DNA from: Calothrix brevissima NIES-22 | GTDB lineage: Bacteria; Cyanobacteriota; Cyanobacteriia; Cyanobacteriales; Nostocaceae | Assembly: GCF_002367995.1 (NCBI RefSeq) | Contig: NZ_AP018211.1 | Span: 62,001 to 126,000 of the forward strand | DNA length: 64,000 bases | Direction: 5' to 3' | In this document: one piece after another, positions 7,352 to 16,447 of the stretch | Numbering within the stretch: position 1 is the first letter of the stretch | Layout of the letters: each line of letters begins with the position of its first letter | Position numbers and translations under genes: made by a program | The notes under the pieces: model-generated | What the model was told of the DNA's origin: nothing | The model's database searches: none | What the model saw: the letters and a program-made list of their open reading frames with translations, nothing else

Positions 7352-8581
7352 TTGTTAGCACTTAGTTTTACTGTCACTTGTATTTTATTTGGTCTACGCT
7401 TTCTTGGTTTGCTACAAGGAATGGAATTGAAAGCATTTGACCATCTAATGCAACTTCGGCTCCTGGATGAAGGTGCTGACCCGCGGCTATTAGTTATTGA
7501 AATTACAGATAATGATCTTAGTACCCAAATCAAACGGAACGAGCATGGGCAAGGCACTTTAAAAGATACTTCTCTCAATCGCCTTTTGATGAAATTAGAG
7601 AAATATCAGCCTCGTTTGATTGGGTTAGATTTATACCGTGACTTTGAAACTTCTGCCAACGAACCGGATTTGGTGGCTCGTTTGAACAATGAACGCTTCT
7701 TTTCTGTCTGTAAAGTGCCTGAAACTGATGAAAAAGAGCGAATTGTTGCATCGGGGATAGCCCCACCAAAACAGGTAGTAAAAGGAGAACGTTTTGGTTT
7801 TGCTGACTTTATCCCAGATAAGGATCAGGTTGTCCGCCGATTTCTTATGGCTCAAGAGAAATTGTCCGGTGCTGACTGTGCTACAAAACAGTCATTTAGC
7901 CTTGCTCTTGCACGGCGCTATTTAGAGTTAGAGGCTACCCAGAATAACCAGTATAAGTACAAAGACCCTTTTGAAACTCAAGGTCAACTACAAATTGGTA
8001 ATGCTGTTTTTGAATACCTTCAACCATTTACAGGTGGTTATCAAGGTGTTGATTCCGGTGGTTATCAAGTATTGTTAAACTATCGTGCCACGGGTGCTGA
8101 ACCTGAAGCGATCGCAAAACATGTATCACTAGAAGACGTTTTCAATGATCGTCTTTCTGAGCAGGATGTTCGGGACAAAATTGTTCTAATTGGAATCACA
8201 GCTAAAGTAGCCATTAGTGATGATTGGTCTACCCCTTACGGCACAATGTCAGGTGTGTTTGTCCAAGCTCATATGGTGAGCCAAATTTTGAGTTTTGTAA
8301 AGGGGGAGCGAGGTTTATTAAAAGTATGGTTGCCAGGAATTGAATTTTTGTGGATTGCTTGCTGGTCTTTAGTTGGCGCAGGACTTGCTTACTATCTCCG
8401 CTCCTCCTGGCGTATGGTAGGTCTTGCTGGAGGAACTACATTTCTTGTTTTATATGTAATTTGCTTAAGTCTTCTGACATGGAGTAATCTTTGGGTGCCT
8501 TTAATTCCGTCAGCGATCGCTTTGTTCTTAATGCAAGGAAGTATTCTTTTTATCGTATACCGTCCAAACAAAAAATCTTAA
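7352..8581 (+). CDS. CHASE2-domain membrane sensor
   Basis: The protein has an N-terminal membrane helix (residues 2-20), an extracytoplasmic CHASE2 domain (about 25-295, with MELKAFDHLMQLR, DPRLLVIEITDNDL, PRLIGLDLYRD, VLLNYRA and KIVLIGITA as family landmarks) and three C-terminal membrane helices (about 330-400), with no kinase or cyclase domain attached. CHASE2 domains sense unknown extracellular signals. The only in-frame start near the family's usual beginning is TTG 7352; the frame is open back to 7280 with no ATG or GTG, so the start is uncertain and coupling to the upstream gene through a frameshift is possible. The DUF928 gene follows after ten bases. Confidence 0.8.
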   Translation: MLALSFTVTCILFGLRFLGLLQGMELKAFDHLMQLRLLDEGADPRLLVIEITDNDLSTQIKRNEHGQGTLKDTSLNRLLMKLEKYQPRLIGLDLYRDFETSANEPDLVARLNNERFFSVCKVPETDEKERIVASGIAPPKQVVKGERFGFADFIPDKDQVVRRFLMAQEKLSGADCATKQSFSLALARRYLELEATQNNQYKYKDPFETQGQLQIGNAVFEYLQPFTGGYQGVDSGGYQVLLNYRATGAEPEAIAKHVSLEDVFNDRLSEQDVRDKIVLIGITAKVAISDDWSTPYGTMSGVFVQAHMVSQILSFVKGERGLLKVWLPGIEFLWIACWSLVGAGLAYYLRSSWRMVGLAGGTTFLVLYVICLSLLTWSNLWVPLIPSAIALFLMQGSILFIVYRPNKKS

Positions 8582-8591
8582 TGTTCAACTC

Positions 8592-9407
8592 ATGCGTCAG
8601 ATAAAGTTTATTCCTCGAGTTGCTATCCTTTGTTTGGGTGCAGTAACAATGTCTATTTCATTACCATTATTTGTTACTCCCAATGTTATAGGAGCAGAGG
8701 AATTAAGCCTGATTGAAAAAGTAAAATACTTTTTTCTAGGAAAGCGTCCTAGCAAAGTTGCTAGTGGTCGTCAAAGAGGAGGAGCGCGGCGCGATCGCTG
8801 TCCTAATGTGCCTGACTCACTGACTGCCCTGGTTCCCTTCGATGTAGATGGAGTTCCATTTGTTGAACAGACAATCTCTGACAGACCGACGTTTTGGTTT
8901 TATATCCCATACCTGCCTGTCTCTCGTCGAAATGCAGAGTTTGTTCTCATTGATGAAAATGAAGATGATGTATATTCAGCAACATTTTCTCTGTCACAAA
9001 AAGAAGGTATTGCAAGTTTGCAACTTCCATTAACAGTCCCTCCCCTCAAACAAGGTAAAAAATATCAATGGGTATTTTCCGTAATCTGTAATCCCATAAA
9101 TCGGTCAGGTGATGCAACCGTTAATGGTTGGGTTGAAAGAGTACCAGAAAGTTCAACTTTGAATTCTCGGTTAAAAGTAGCAACTACTAGAGAGAAGATT
9201 TCTATTTATACGGAGGCTGGATTATGGTATGAAACTTTAACATCATTTACTATTTTATTAAAAAATAACCCACAGGATGAAGACCTAAAGAAAAACTGGC
9301 TAAATTTACAACAAACTCTTGGAATAACGAGGATTTCTTCTGAAGGTTGGATATTATACTCACTTCCAGAGCCTACTAAAAATCTTCAAAAAAATCATTT
9401 GTATTAA
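8592..9407 (+). CDS. DUF928 exported protein
   Basis: The 271-residue product begins with a signal-peptide-like hydrophobic stretch (residues 9-30). The DUF928 domain shows RGGARRDRCP, LTALVPF, RPTFWFYIPYLP, GIASLQLP, LKQGKKYQWVFSVIC and NRSGDATVNGWVER, in family order (about 55-200). The C-terminal region after the domain is helical. DUF928 genes recur beside CHASE2 and CHAT genes in filamentous cyanobacteria; the biochemical role is unknown. It is probably co-transcribed with the CHASE2 gene and lies convergent to the exported-protein pair at 9478-10820. Confidence 0.85.
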   Translation: MRQIKFIPRVAILCLGAVTMSISLPLFVTPNVIGAEELSLIEKVKYFFLGKRPSKVASGRQRGGARRDRCPNVPDSLTALVPFDVDGVPFVEQTISDRPTFWFYIPYLPVSRRNAEFVLIDENEDDVYSATFSLSQKEGIASLQLPLTVPPLKQGKKYQWVFSVICNPINRSGDATVNGWVERVPESSTLNSRLKVATTREKISIYTEAGLWYETLTSFTILLKNNPQDEDLKKNWLNLQQTLGITRISSEGWILYSLPEPTKNLQKNHLY

Positions 9408-9477
9408 CTACATATCAATAATGGATAATCCTGTTTATAAGTAGTTATTTCTGAGAAGACTATTATATTTATTCATT

Positions 9478-10103
9478 TCAAAAATGCCAGTTATTTTGAA
9501 TGTTTAATTCAAGTACAGGATTTTCTACAGGCTTCTGTATATTCAATTTCTCTCTCAGTTCTCCAATTTGGTTATCTATTCTTCTCTCTAAAGAGATTAT
9601 TTTATATACACTATTACTGGATTTATTACATATGGAGTTTAAATCCATATTTTCACTGCTTTCACTGCTTTTGTTGCTTTCCAAGTTTAAAGTTCTCATA
9701 CCATGCGTCGGTGTATTTATAGAAAATGTAAATTTATCAATATTAGCATTTTTTGGATAGTTATAGTAAATCGTTGTAGAAAGTGAGCCTAATGATAATT
9801 CTACATAACAACTATACTCACCAATTTCAATATGATGATTAGTATTCTCTGAAATCATTTTGAGGAATTCTATTCTATCTTTAATTGATAATTCATTATC
9901 TGTAAATATAAATAAATCTCCAGATTTAGTACTGAATTGCTCATTAGATAGTTCTTTATTAGTTATTTTATAATTATATTCTTTAGCTAAGAATTGACCA
10001 AAATAATCATTAGCAAAAGCTGAATTAATACTGGCAAAAAAACAGTACTTATTATGGCAATATCTACAGTATAAACAATTATTTTGGTTAGATATTCATA
10101 CAT
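9478..10103 (-). pseudogene. Frameshifted tandem copy of the small exported protein
   Basis: Read from ATG 10103 on the - strand, codons match the N-terminus of the neighbour at 10820-10185 (MYEYLTKIIVYTVDIAII against MCKFAIKIICFIVDFTII). The frame then slips inside an A7 run (10036-10042) and continues in another frame as ASINSAFANDYFGQFLAKEY to TGMRTLNLES and the stop at 9478. Direct comparison of the two copies shows one base fewer here. Without the slip the protein would be about 208 residues with a signal peptide. A 126-residue internal frame from ATG 9858 is only its 3' part. It is either a dead duplicate, a phase-variable gene or a sequencing slip. Confidence 0.75.
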
Positions 10104-10184
10104 AAATTTATTTTTGCATACCATTGATAGATATTCTGAATCTTTGAAATGTTTGTTTATGAAGAAACAATTATTTTGATTTAG

Positions 10185-10820
10185 TCATTTTTTTATGAGA
10201 GGATTCCAATCATTTTGGATATTTAATTCAAGCCAAGGATTTTGTACAGGCTTCTGCATATCCAAATTTACTTTCAGTTCTCTAATTTTGTTATCTACTC
10301 TTCTCTCTAAAGAGATTGTTTTATATACAATATTAATAGGTTCATTGCATGTGGATTTTAAAGACATAGTTTCGCTGTTTTTGCTGCTTTCCAAGTTTAA
10401 AGTTCTCATACCATGCGTCGGGGTATATATAGAAAATGTCAATTTATTAACATTTTGTGGATAGTTATTGTAAATCATTATGGAAGCTGATCCGTAACTT
10501 GATAGGGATGATAATTCTACATAACAACTAGATTCACCAATTTCAATATTATGATTACTATTATCCAAATTACTCTTGAACAATTCTAATCTATCTTTCA
10601 TTGAAAATTCATCATCTGGAGATATAAGTAAATCTTCAGATTTAGTACTGAATGGCTCACTAGATACTTCTTTATTAGTTGTTTTATATTTATATTTTTG
10701 AGCCACAAATTGACCAGAATAATCATTAGCAAAAGCTGAATTAGTACTTGTAGAAAAGGCAGAAATTATTATTGTAAAATCTACTATAAAACAAATTATT
10801 TTTATTGCAAATTTACACAT
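10185..10820 (-). CDS. Small exported protein following the POTRA-CHAT gene
   Basis: The 211-residue product has a signal peptide (about 1-30, ending near SAFA), then a Lys/Ser-rich linker, a region with two Cys residues (one in ESSCYVELSS, one in KSTCNEP, likely a disulfide after export) and a conserved block ending in PTHGMRTLNLES. I recognise no family. Its paralogue lies directly downstream (9478-10103). Both follow the CHAT gene on the same strand, 207 bases downstream of its stop, so they may be substrates, inhibitors or partners of that protein, which is inference. The AT-rich composition matches the POTRA-CHAT gene. Confidence 0.7.
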   Translation of the reverse strand: MCKFAIKIICFIVDFTIIISAFSTSTNSAFANDYSGQFVAQKYKYKTTNKEVSSEPFSTKSEDLLISPDDEFSMKDRLELFKSNLDNSNHNIEIGESSCYVELSSLSSYGSASIMIYNNYPQNVNKLTFSIYTPTHGMRTLNLESSKNSETMSLKSTCNEPINIVYKTISLERRVDNKIRELKVNLDMQKPVQNPWLELNIQNDWNPLIKK

Positions 10821-11027
10821 AATAGATGTTTTATCTTTATATACTATTAAACACTCAACATCTTGGTTTTATCTATCCTGTAATGGAATCCAATAATAAA
10901 TAAAACTCTCTTCTATCTTTGTAAATCTTGTCATAAATGGGTTTTAAGGTTTTAAGATTTCCTATAAACCTTCGATTTTAATGCCATGCTATGAAAGCAA
11001 CGCAAAAACCTAAATCTTTTAAGAATT

Positions 11028-14000
11028 TTATTTCCACTCGCCTTGAAGTGTGAAAGCTGCCCAATAGTAAGGATTTTGCCAACGCGGTTGTTTTAAGATA
11101 GCCAGTTGAGCTTCACGTAATGCTTTGGCTGGTGAAAGCCCTTCTTTGAGAATTCCTTGATAAAATCGACTCATTAAAGCTGCTGTTGCCTGATCATCTA
11201 CACTCCATAAACTGACGACTACTCGTTTTGCTCCCGCATACATCAAACCACCAGTTAAACCGATTAATCCCTCTCCCTTAATCTGCTTACCTAAGCCAGT
11301 ACGACAGCCACTCAACACTACTAATTCAGCTGATAACTGTAAGTTAAAAACATCAGGTGTAGATAGCAAACTTCTCTGAAGCTCACCCTGCTCATTGATG
11401 ACTGAGAGAAGCATACCAGATCGCTCTGGTTTTTCAGCATCTAAAATACCATGAGTTGCAAAGTGAATGATGCGGTACTGGCTCATCTCTGGCTCAAGTA
11501 CGGCTTGCCGACTAGCTGAAAAACCAAATTTTTGAATTTGGTTGACCGGGTTTACAAGAGACGCTATCTGGTCAGCTTCGTTTCGGGTGCTAGGCAACCT
11601 TGGGAAAAGTTGTTCTGTAGTAAGAGAACTCGAAGGTTGATTCTCTCCAATCACTGAACGTTGTTTAGTTTGCAAACTAAGTTTAGTGGGCTTACCTTGG
11701 AATCGCTCATCTTCTTGACCAAAAACTGGATCTGCCAAAACGGCGAGCGTTTTGGTGGGTGATGGAATATTTTTGTTGTTCCTGAGTACAGCAAAAGTCG
11801 AGGCTGAGGGAAGCGTTAGTGTTTCGTGATTGACTAATAGTGGTTGAGAAAAGCCTGAGTTGAAATCTGGGAGAGCGCCAAAAGGTATATATTGCAGGAC
11901 TCCATCTGCCACAATCAGCAAACGTTTGTTACCCAACTGGCTAGCAACCTGTCCCAAAAGCATTTGACTTAGCTCGTTACCCGCTTTTGCCGCTTTATTA
12001 GTTCTAATTCTCAAGCTGGGTATAGTCATGAAGTCATAAAACTTTCGAGATGCTGCTTCAATGTCTGCACGTTTAGGAAGTTCATAACTAGAAAATCCAG
12101 TTTTGCTTACTACCCACAAGTAGCTACGTTCTTCACCAAGTGCATACTCCAGTAGAATGCTGTCATCATCCAGCACTTGTTGTTGGATGGTGGATAAAAG
12201 AGGAACAGCCGCTAAGTTTGTGTATTGGGTTGTAGAATAATTAGAAATTTTAGCATTAGAAACATAGCGATCGCGCCGATTCAAAATTGCTAACAAGCTT
12301 CGATTTTTAGATTGCTCATTAGCTTGAAATGCTTGTACTACATATCCATATGAAGGAAATTTTTTATCTAAGCGCATGAGTAAATCTATATAAAAACTGT
12401 AGTAATTCTGTTTAGCAGAAAAGTAAGAAGCAAGGTTAATATAGTGTTTGAACGTGTGCTGTTCAGTCCTAGCGTTTGGAGAATAGTCAATTTCACTAGG
12501 ACGAGGTTGACTTTCAATCAGCCGGATTGCTATTTCAATTTGAGCTTTTGCTGCATAAAGATGGTTGCGATCGCGTTCAACTCTTGCAATACCTAATTGA
12601 CTGTTGGCTTCTGCTAAACTATTACCTTGTTCGTGCCATATTTTCAATGCTTGATTGTAACTATTTATTGCTTCTTCATATTTATTAAGACTATAATAAA
12701 CGCTGCCTAGTCCATCTAATATAGATGCTTGAACTTGTTTTTCTCCTGTTAATTCTGATAACTTTAAAGCTTGTTGGTAAATACTTAATGCTTCTTGTTT
12801 TTTATCTAAATCAGCCAATATATTACCAGTTTCATTTAGAAGCATGGATTTTATATAGTCACCAAAAAAACTTAATAAATCCTTTGCCTGATTAATATCA
12901 CTAACTTGTTCCTTTGACTCTGGCTCAATTTCAGATATTTTGAGATACTGTAAGTTTTGTAATGCTTGATTGTAAATCTCAAGAGCTTTTTGTTTATTTC
13001 CAATCAGGTGATAATTTTTACCTATCTGTAGCCAGATTGCGCTTAAGAATTCCTTGGAGAAAATATTTAAGATTTGATTAAAATTTATTACTTCAGTTAT
13101 GGCTAATTTTTCTAAATCAACTTGTTCAGTAATTTTTAAAAATTGAGACCAGAGTTCTTGTTGAACAACCAATAATTGTTTTTCATCTTGATTTAAAATA
13201 AATGGAATAAGATTGCTAAATAAAATGATTACATCTTTTTGTATAGCATTATTATTTACTAAATAAGAGTTACCCTCTTCTGAATTAGAATCTTCTTGAG
13301 AATTAATTAAAAATGTTTGTATTTTACGAATATACTCTTGTCCTTTATTAACATAATTATTCGCTATCTGATTTTCTCCTAAATCTATGTATATATAACT
13401 CTGTAAAAAAAATGCAAGGGCTTTTAAAATAATTAAATTTATATCATCTTTAATTTTAATATTATGGTTTTCTATTAAGTAGAATCCTTGATTGTTTAAG
13501 CTTAATGCTTGTTGATACTCTCCAATTATGCGATACGTATTACTTAGGCTTAGAAGTATATTACTTTCAATTAATGTTTTTTCTATTGGGGTTATTTTTG
13601 GTGTTTGTATTGCTTGATCGCAATAATTTATACTTTCTCTATTTTGGGTGAAAGTATTACAATTTTTAGCATTTTGATTGATATTATTTAGTCCATCAGA
13701 GCTTATTCCATCATGACGAACTAATTCTAGTGCTTGATTATAAAAAACTATGGATTTTGAGTATTCACCTAATCTATTATATGTATTACCGATATTATAA
13801 AGCGCATTTATCTCCTGCTTTTTATCATTTTTGAATCTAGAAATTTTAATTATTTCTAGATTTGTTGCTATTATTTGCTCTGGATCTGAACCTGGTTGTG
13901 CTTGCTGTGATAATCTCTGTAGAGACTCATCCGTTTTCACGAAAATATTCTTTTCTTCAATATTAAGTTTAATAACTACTTCTTCATGTTTTTTACCGGA

Positions 14001-14930
14001 ATCTATAGAAACTGTAATTTCATTAAAATCTCTGATTCTTTTTATTCTCGCCAATTCTTTTCTAACACTATTTATGTTAAATACATCTCCACGCTTGAAT
14101 CTAAAATCGTGAATAATTAAAAGTTTAGGAGTTTTACCACTAATTGGTTTACCATTTTGAATATTAAAACTTTTACCATTAATTATTTTTACGAATTGAG
14201 CTTGAATATCTTCAATAACTCCTTCAGCTACTTCTAGAGTAACTGTTCCATCATCAGTAACTTTTGGTGTACCTACAAAATCAGCTAAGACATAACCGTT
14301 ATCCAAATACCAATTTTCAATTTTTTTTATGCCTTCTTTTAAACTTACCAAGTTTAAAATGCTGCCGTATTGACTCTGAAAGGCTTCCTTGATAATTTTT
14401 TTGGATAGGATTTTGCTATTGATTTTAACTTCTTTAAAAATTGGATTTTGTTTAACCTCAAATGTTACCCTAACTCCTCGTTCCGTATCTTCTGGTACTG
14501 CTTTTACATTGGAAAAATAACCAATGGCAAAAATAGCATTAATATCATTTTTTAGTAATGAGTATGTGCTGATTCCCCCTGGTTTTGTCTGAATAGTTTC
14601 ATAAACTATATGCTGTAATTCACCTTCTACCCCAGTAACTACAACTTCAGCAATTAGCACTTTTGGTTCTGGTTTATCCTTTGATTCCACATACTGTGAA
14701 AAGGTAGGTGTTTTTTTAGAATATTCAATGCTAGAATCTTGAGTTGGAAAGTTTAAGTTTGCCAGATTAGCCTGCAACCCCAAATTTTCTAACTTAGTTG
14801 ATAAACTGCTACCTTGCTGTTGGGCGAGTGCAACTTTGCTAGATAAGCATAAGGCAATGCTAAAAAGCACTACACGGTAAGAGGCAGAATGTAGGAGTAA
14901 GTACTTTAGGATAGAAAATTGTCTAGCCAT
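11028..14930 (-). CDS. POTRA-TPR-CHAT fusion (putative exported caspase-like protease)
   Basis: The 1300-residue product starts with a signal peptide (1-36). Three POTRA-like domains follow: 91-161 (VLIAEVVVTG to VTFEVKQNP), 165-239 (ending VTLEVAEGVIEDI) and about 240-327. These match the POTRA series of cyanobacterial Omp85/BamA proteins, but no beta-barrel follows. Residues about 345-840 are tetratricopeptide repeats, and about 970-1300 form a CHAT domain with the catalytic pair His1160 (HFATHG) and Cys1209 (LSGCRTG). CHAT domains are caspase-clan cysteine peptidases. The signal peptide and POTRA domains predict a periplasmic or outer-membrane position, unusual for CHAT proteins. Two small exported proteins follow on the same strand. 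The very AT-rich middle suggests different ancestry from the flanks. Confidence 0.85.
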   Translation of the reverse strand: MARQFSILKYLLLHSASYRVVLFSIALCLSSKVALAQQQGSSLSTKLENLGLQANLANLNFPTQDSSIEYSKKTPTFSQYVESKDKPEPKVLIAEVVVTGVEGELQHIVYETIQTKPGGISTYSLLKNDINAIFAIGYFSNVKAVPEDTERGVRVTFEVKQNPIFKEVKINSKILSKKIIKEAFQSQYGSILNLVSLKEGIKKIENWYLDNGYVLADFVGTPKVTDDGTVTLEVAEGVIEDIQAQFVKIINGKSFNIQNGKPISGKTPKLLIIHDFRFKRGDVFNINSVRKELARIKRIRDFNEITVSIDSGKKHEEVVIKLNIEEKNIFVKTDESLQRLSQQAQPGSDPEQIIATNLEIIKISRFKNDKKQEINALYNIGNTYNRLGEYSKSIVFYNQALELVRHDGISSDGLNNINQNAKNCNTFTQNRESINYCDQAIQTPKITPIEKTLIESNILLSLSNTYRIIGEYQQALSLNNQGFYLIENHNIKIKDDINLIILKALAFFLQSYIYIDLGENQIANNYVNKGQEYIRKIQTFLINSQEDSNSEEGNSYLVNNNAIQKDVIILFSNLIPFILNQDEKQLLVVQQELWSQFLKITEQVDLEKLAITEVINFNQILNIFSKEFLSAIWLQIGKNYHLIGNKQKALEIYNQALQNLQYLKISEIEPESKEQVSDINQAKDLLSFFGDYIKSMLLNETGNILADLDKKQEALSIYQQALKLSELTGEKQVQASILDGLGSVYYSLNKYEEAINSYNQALKIWHEQGNSLAEANSQLGIARVERDRNHLYAAKAQIEIAIRLIESQPRPSEIDYSPNARTEQHTFKHYINLASYFSAKQNYYSFYIDLLMRLDKKFPSYGYVVQAFQANEQSKNRSLLAILNRRDRYVSNAKISNYSTTQYTNLAAVPLLSTIQQQVLDDDSILLEYALGEERSYLWVVSKTGFSSYELPKRADIEAASRKFYDFMTIPSLRIRTNKAAKAGNELSQMLLGQVASQLGNKRLLIVADGVLQYIPFGALPDFNSGFSQPLLVNHETLTLPSASTFAVLRNNKNIPSPTKTLAVLADPVFGQEDERFQGKPTKLSLQTKQRSVIGENQPSSSLTTEQLFPRLPSTRNEADQIASLVNPVNQIQKFGFSASRQAVLEPEMSQYRIIHFATHGILDAEKPERSGMLLSVINEQGELQRSLLSTPDVFNLQLSAELVVLSGCRTGLGKQIKGEGLIGLTGGLMYAGAKRVVVSLWSVDDQATAALMSRFYQGILKEGLSPAKALREAQLAILKQPRWQNPYYWAAFTLQGEWK

Positions 14931-15001
14931 GTAACTGATTGCTTGAAATACTATGTGGTAGTAATAAGTATTACATTATGGTGTTATGCATCTGTATAGC
15001 C

Positions 15002-15364
15002 CCCAGCTTCAACCTAGAGTCTGCGATCGCTATTCAACGCCTGACAATCCTGGCTTTGTCCGTAGCTGTGCGAATCTTACAAATGCTTGAAGGGCGCGAC
15101 AATACTCTGCTTTCTGCCGCGCTTACCTTTTGTGAACAGCAACAACAATGCTTAGGAGTGATTCAATCTTCTGTTGAAGGCGATACCCAAAAACTGCAAA
15201 ATCCTTATCCACAAGGTTGTTTGCCTTGGGCTATTTGGATCATCGCTCGCTTGGGTGGATGGTCTGGATATCTCTGTCAACGACCTCCGGGAATGCCTAC
15301 CCTTGTTCGCGGTTTACGGCAATTTGAGTCTATAGAACTCTTGCATAAATATTTTCTGGTATAA
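15002..15364 (+). pseudogene. Tn5-like IS4 transposase, C-terminal fragment
   Basis: About 120 codons (LSVAVRILQMLEGRDNTLLS, CLPWAIWIIARLGGWSGYLC, GMPTLVRGLRQFESI) match the C-terminal dimerisation part of Tn5-type IS4-family transposases. No DDE residues remain. An upstream ATG at 14939 is in frame but outside the homology. The next 160 bases hold nothing recognisable. Confidence 0.7.
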
Positions 15365-15526
15365 TAAAGGGTTATTTTCCTGCACGTTAGAGAAGTTCAA
15401 ATAGCCACAATTTACAAAATTTATAATATTATCTGTCGCTAGAAAATAACGAACCAAAAAATTGATATAACAAACTGATTCAGCAATTATTTATTGACTG
15501 AATTTTCAAGATTAATGAAGTTTTAC

Positions 15527-16300
15527 TTAAGCTTTTAAAGCTAATTCAAAATTGTAGATTCCGGCAATCAAATTAGACCTTAAACCAAATCTGCGATGAC
15601 GATTACGATATTGGTTAGATAAAATATTAAAAATCTTTAGACAACGATTAACCTGTTCGACAACGATTCTTAATCGATTCAGTTCTCGGTTATATTCCTT
15701 CTGTTGTTTAGCTAACTTTTTCCCTTTTGGTTTCTTAATCGGTATTTCACTTAATTTATGAATTTTAGCAATTCCTTGATATCCTTTATCCGCTATTACT
15801 TTTAGTAATTCACCAAACCTGACACCACTGGTTTTAAATAAGCGAAAATCATGAATTCTTCCTTTACCATGACCTAAACAGATGATTTTGCTAGTTTTTT
15901 GGTGAATAACTAATTGTGTTTTTAAAGTATGTTCTCCGGTTTTACCGCTAAAAAATTTCTTTTGACCTCTTTTTGGTCTTTCAATTGGACTTTCAGTCAC
16001 ATCCATCACAACCAAATCTTTTGAGAGGACATTTTTAACAATTCTTTCTTTCCAGGCAGGCTAAACTTTTTTGAGCTAATTAAAATGTTTTCAATTTTAT
16101 AAACTGTCCGACAAACAGCGGATTCTGATAGCCCCCAATCTAATCCAATATGATAATAAGTGCGGTATTCTCTCCAGTACTGAATAACCATTAAAACTTG
16201 GTCTTCTATTATTAATTTAGGACGACGACCAGGTTTCTTTTTCTTTTGAGCATCAGCTTTAACTACATGGTATTTAGAAATACTATTTTTGAACTGTCAA
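15527..16300 (-). mobile_element. IS5-family (DDE_Tnp_4) transposase remnant, frameshifted and 5'-truncated
   Basis: Read from about 16300 downwards, an N-terminal HTH segment (GRRPKLIIEDQVLMVIQYWR, SESAVCRTVYKIENIL) ends prematurely at 16006. A second frame from 16015 to 15527 carries the catalytic acids: Asp in VVMDVTE, Asp in VIADKGYQG and Glu in RIVVEQVNRC. The two overlap with a one-base shift near 16020-16060. The first 40 or so residues are missing and no clear terminal repeats were found. The remnant ends about 150 bases before the pPIWI-RE island. Confidence 0.75.
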
Positions 16301-16390
16301 AATACTTAAAGCCTATGTAGTAAGTAGAGTTTTTACTAGAGGCAGTTTCATCTGCGGCAAATTAGTTTAACTCAATGCCAACAAGACCGA

Positions 16391-16443
16391 TTGACATTTA
16401 CATCAATTACTGTAAACATACAAAAATGTAATTTTTTTTTGTA
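16391..16443 (+). promoter_or_regulatory. Promoter and operator-like repeats of the pPIWI-RE island
   Basis: TTGACA (16391-16396) is followed after 17 bases by AAACAT (16414-16419), a plausible -35/-10 pair. Two inverted repeats overlap it: TTTACA (16397-16402) with TGTAAA (16411-16416), and TACAAAAA (16419-16426) with TTTTTGTA (16436-16443). The second ends four bases before the start codon. A dimeric regulator bound here would block both transcription and translation; the HTH-like N-terminus of the first protein makes autoregulation conceivable. Confidence 0.45.
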
Positions 16444-16447
16444 AACC

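Noticed and set aside
9478..9858. A separate 126-residue gene
   Set aside because: Comparison with the tandem copy shows that it is the 3' part of a frameshifted 208-residue gene.
14939..15364. A 141-residue gene
   Set aside because: Only the C-terminal part matches, and it is a Tn5-like transposase tail; the upstream codons are not homologous.
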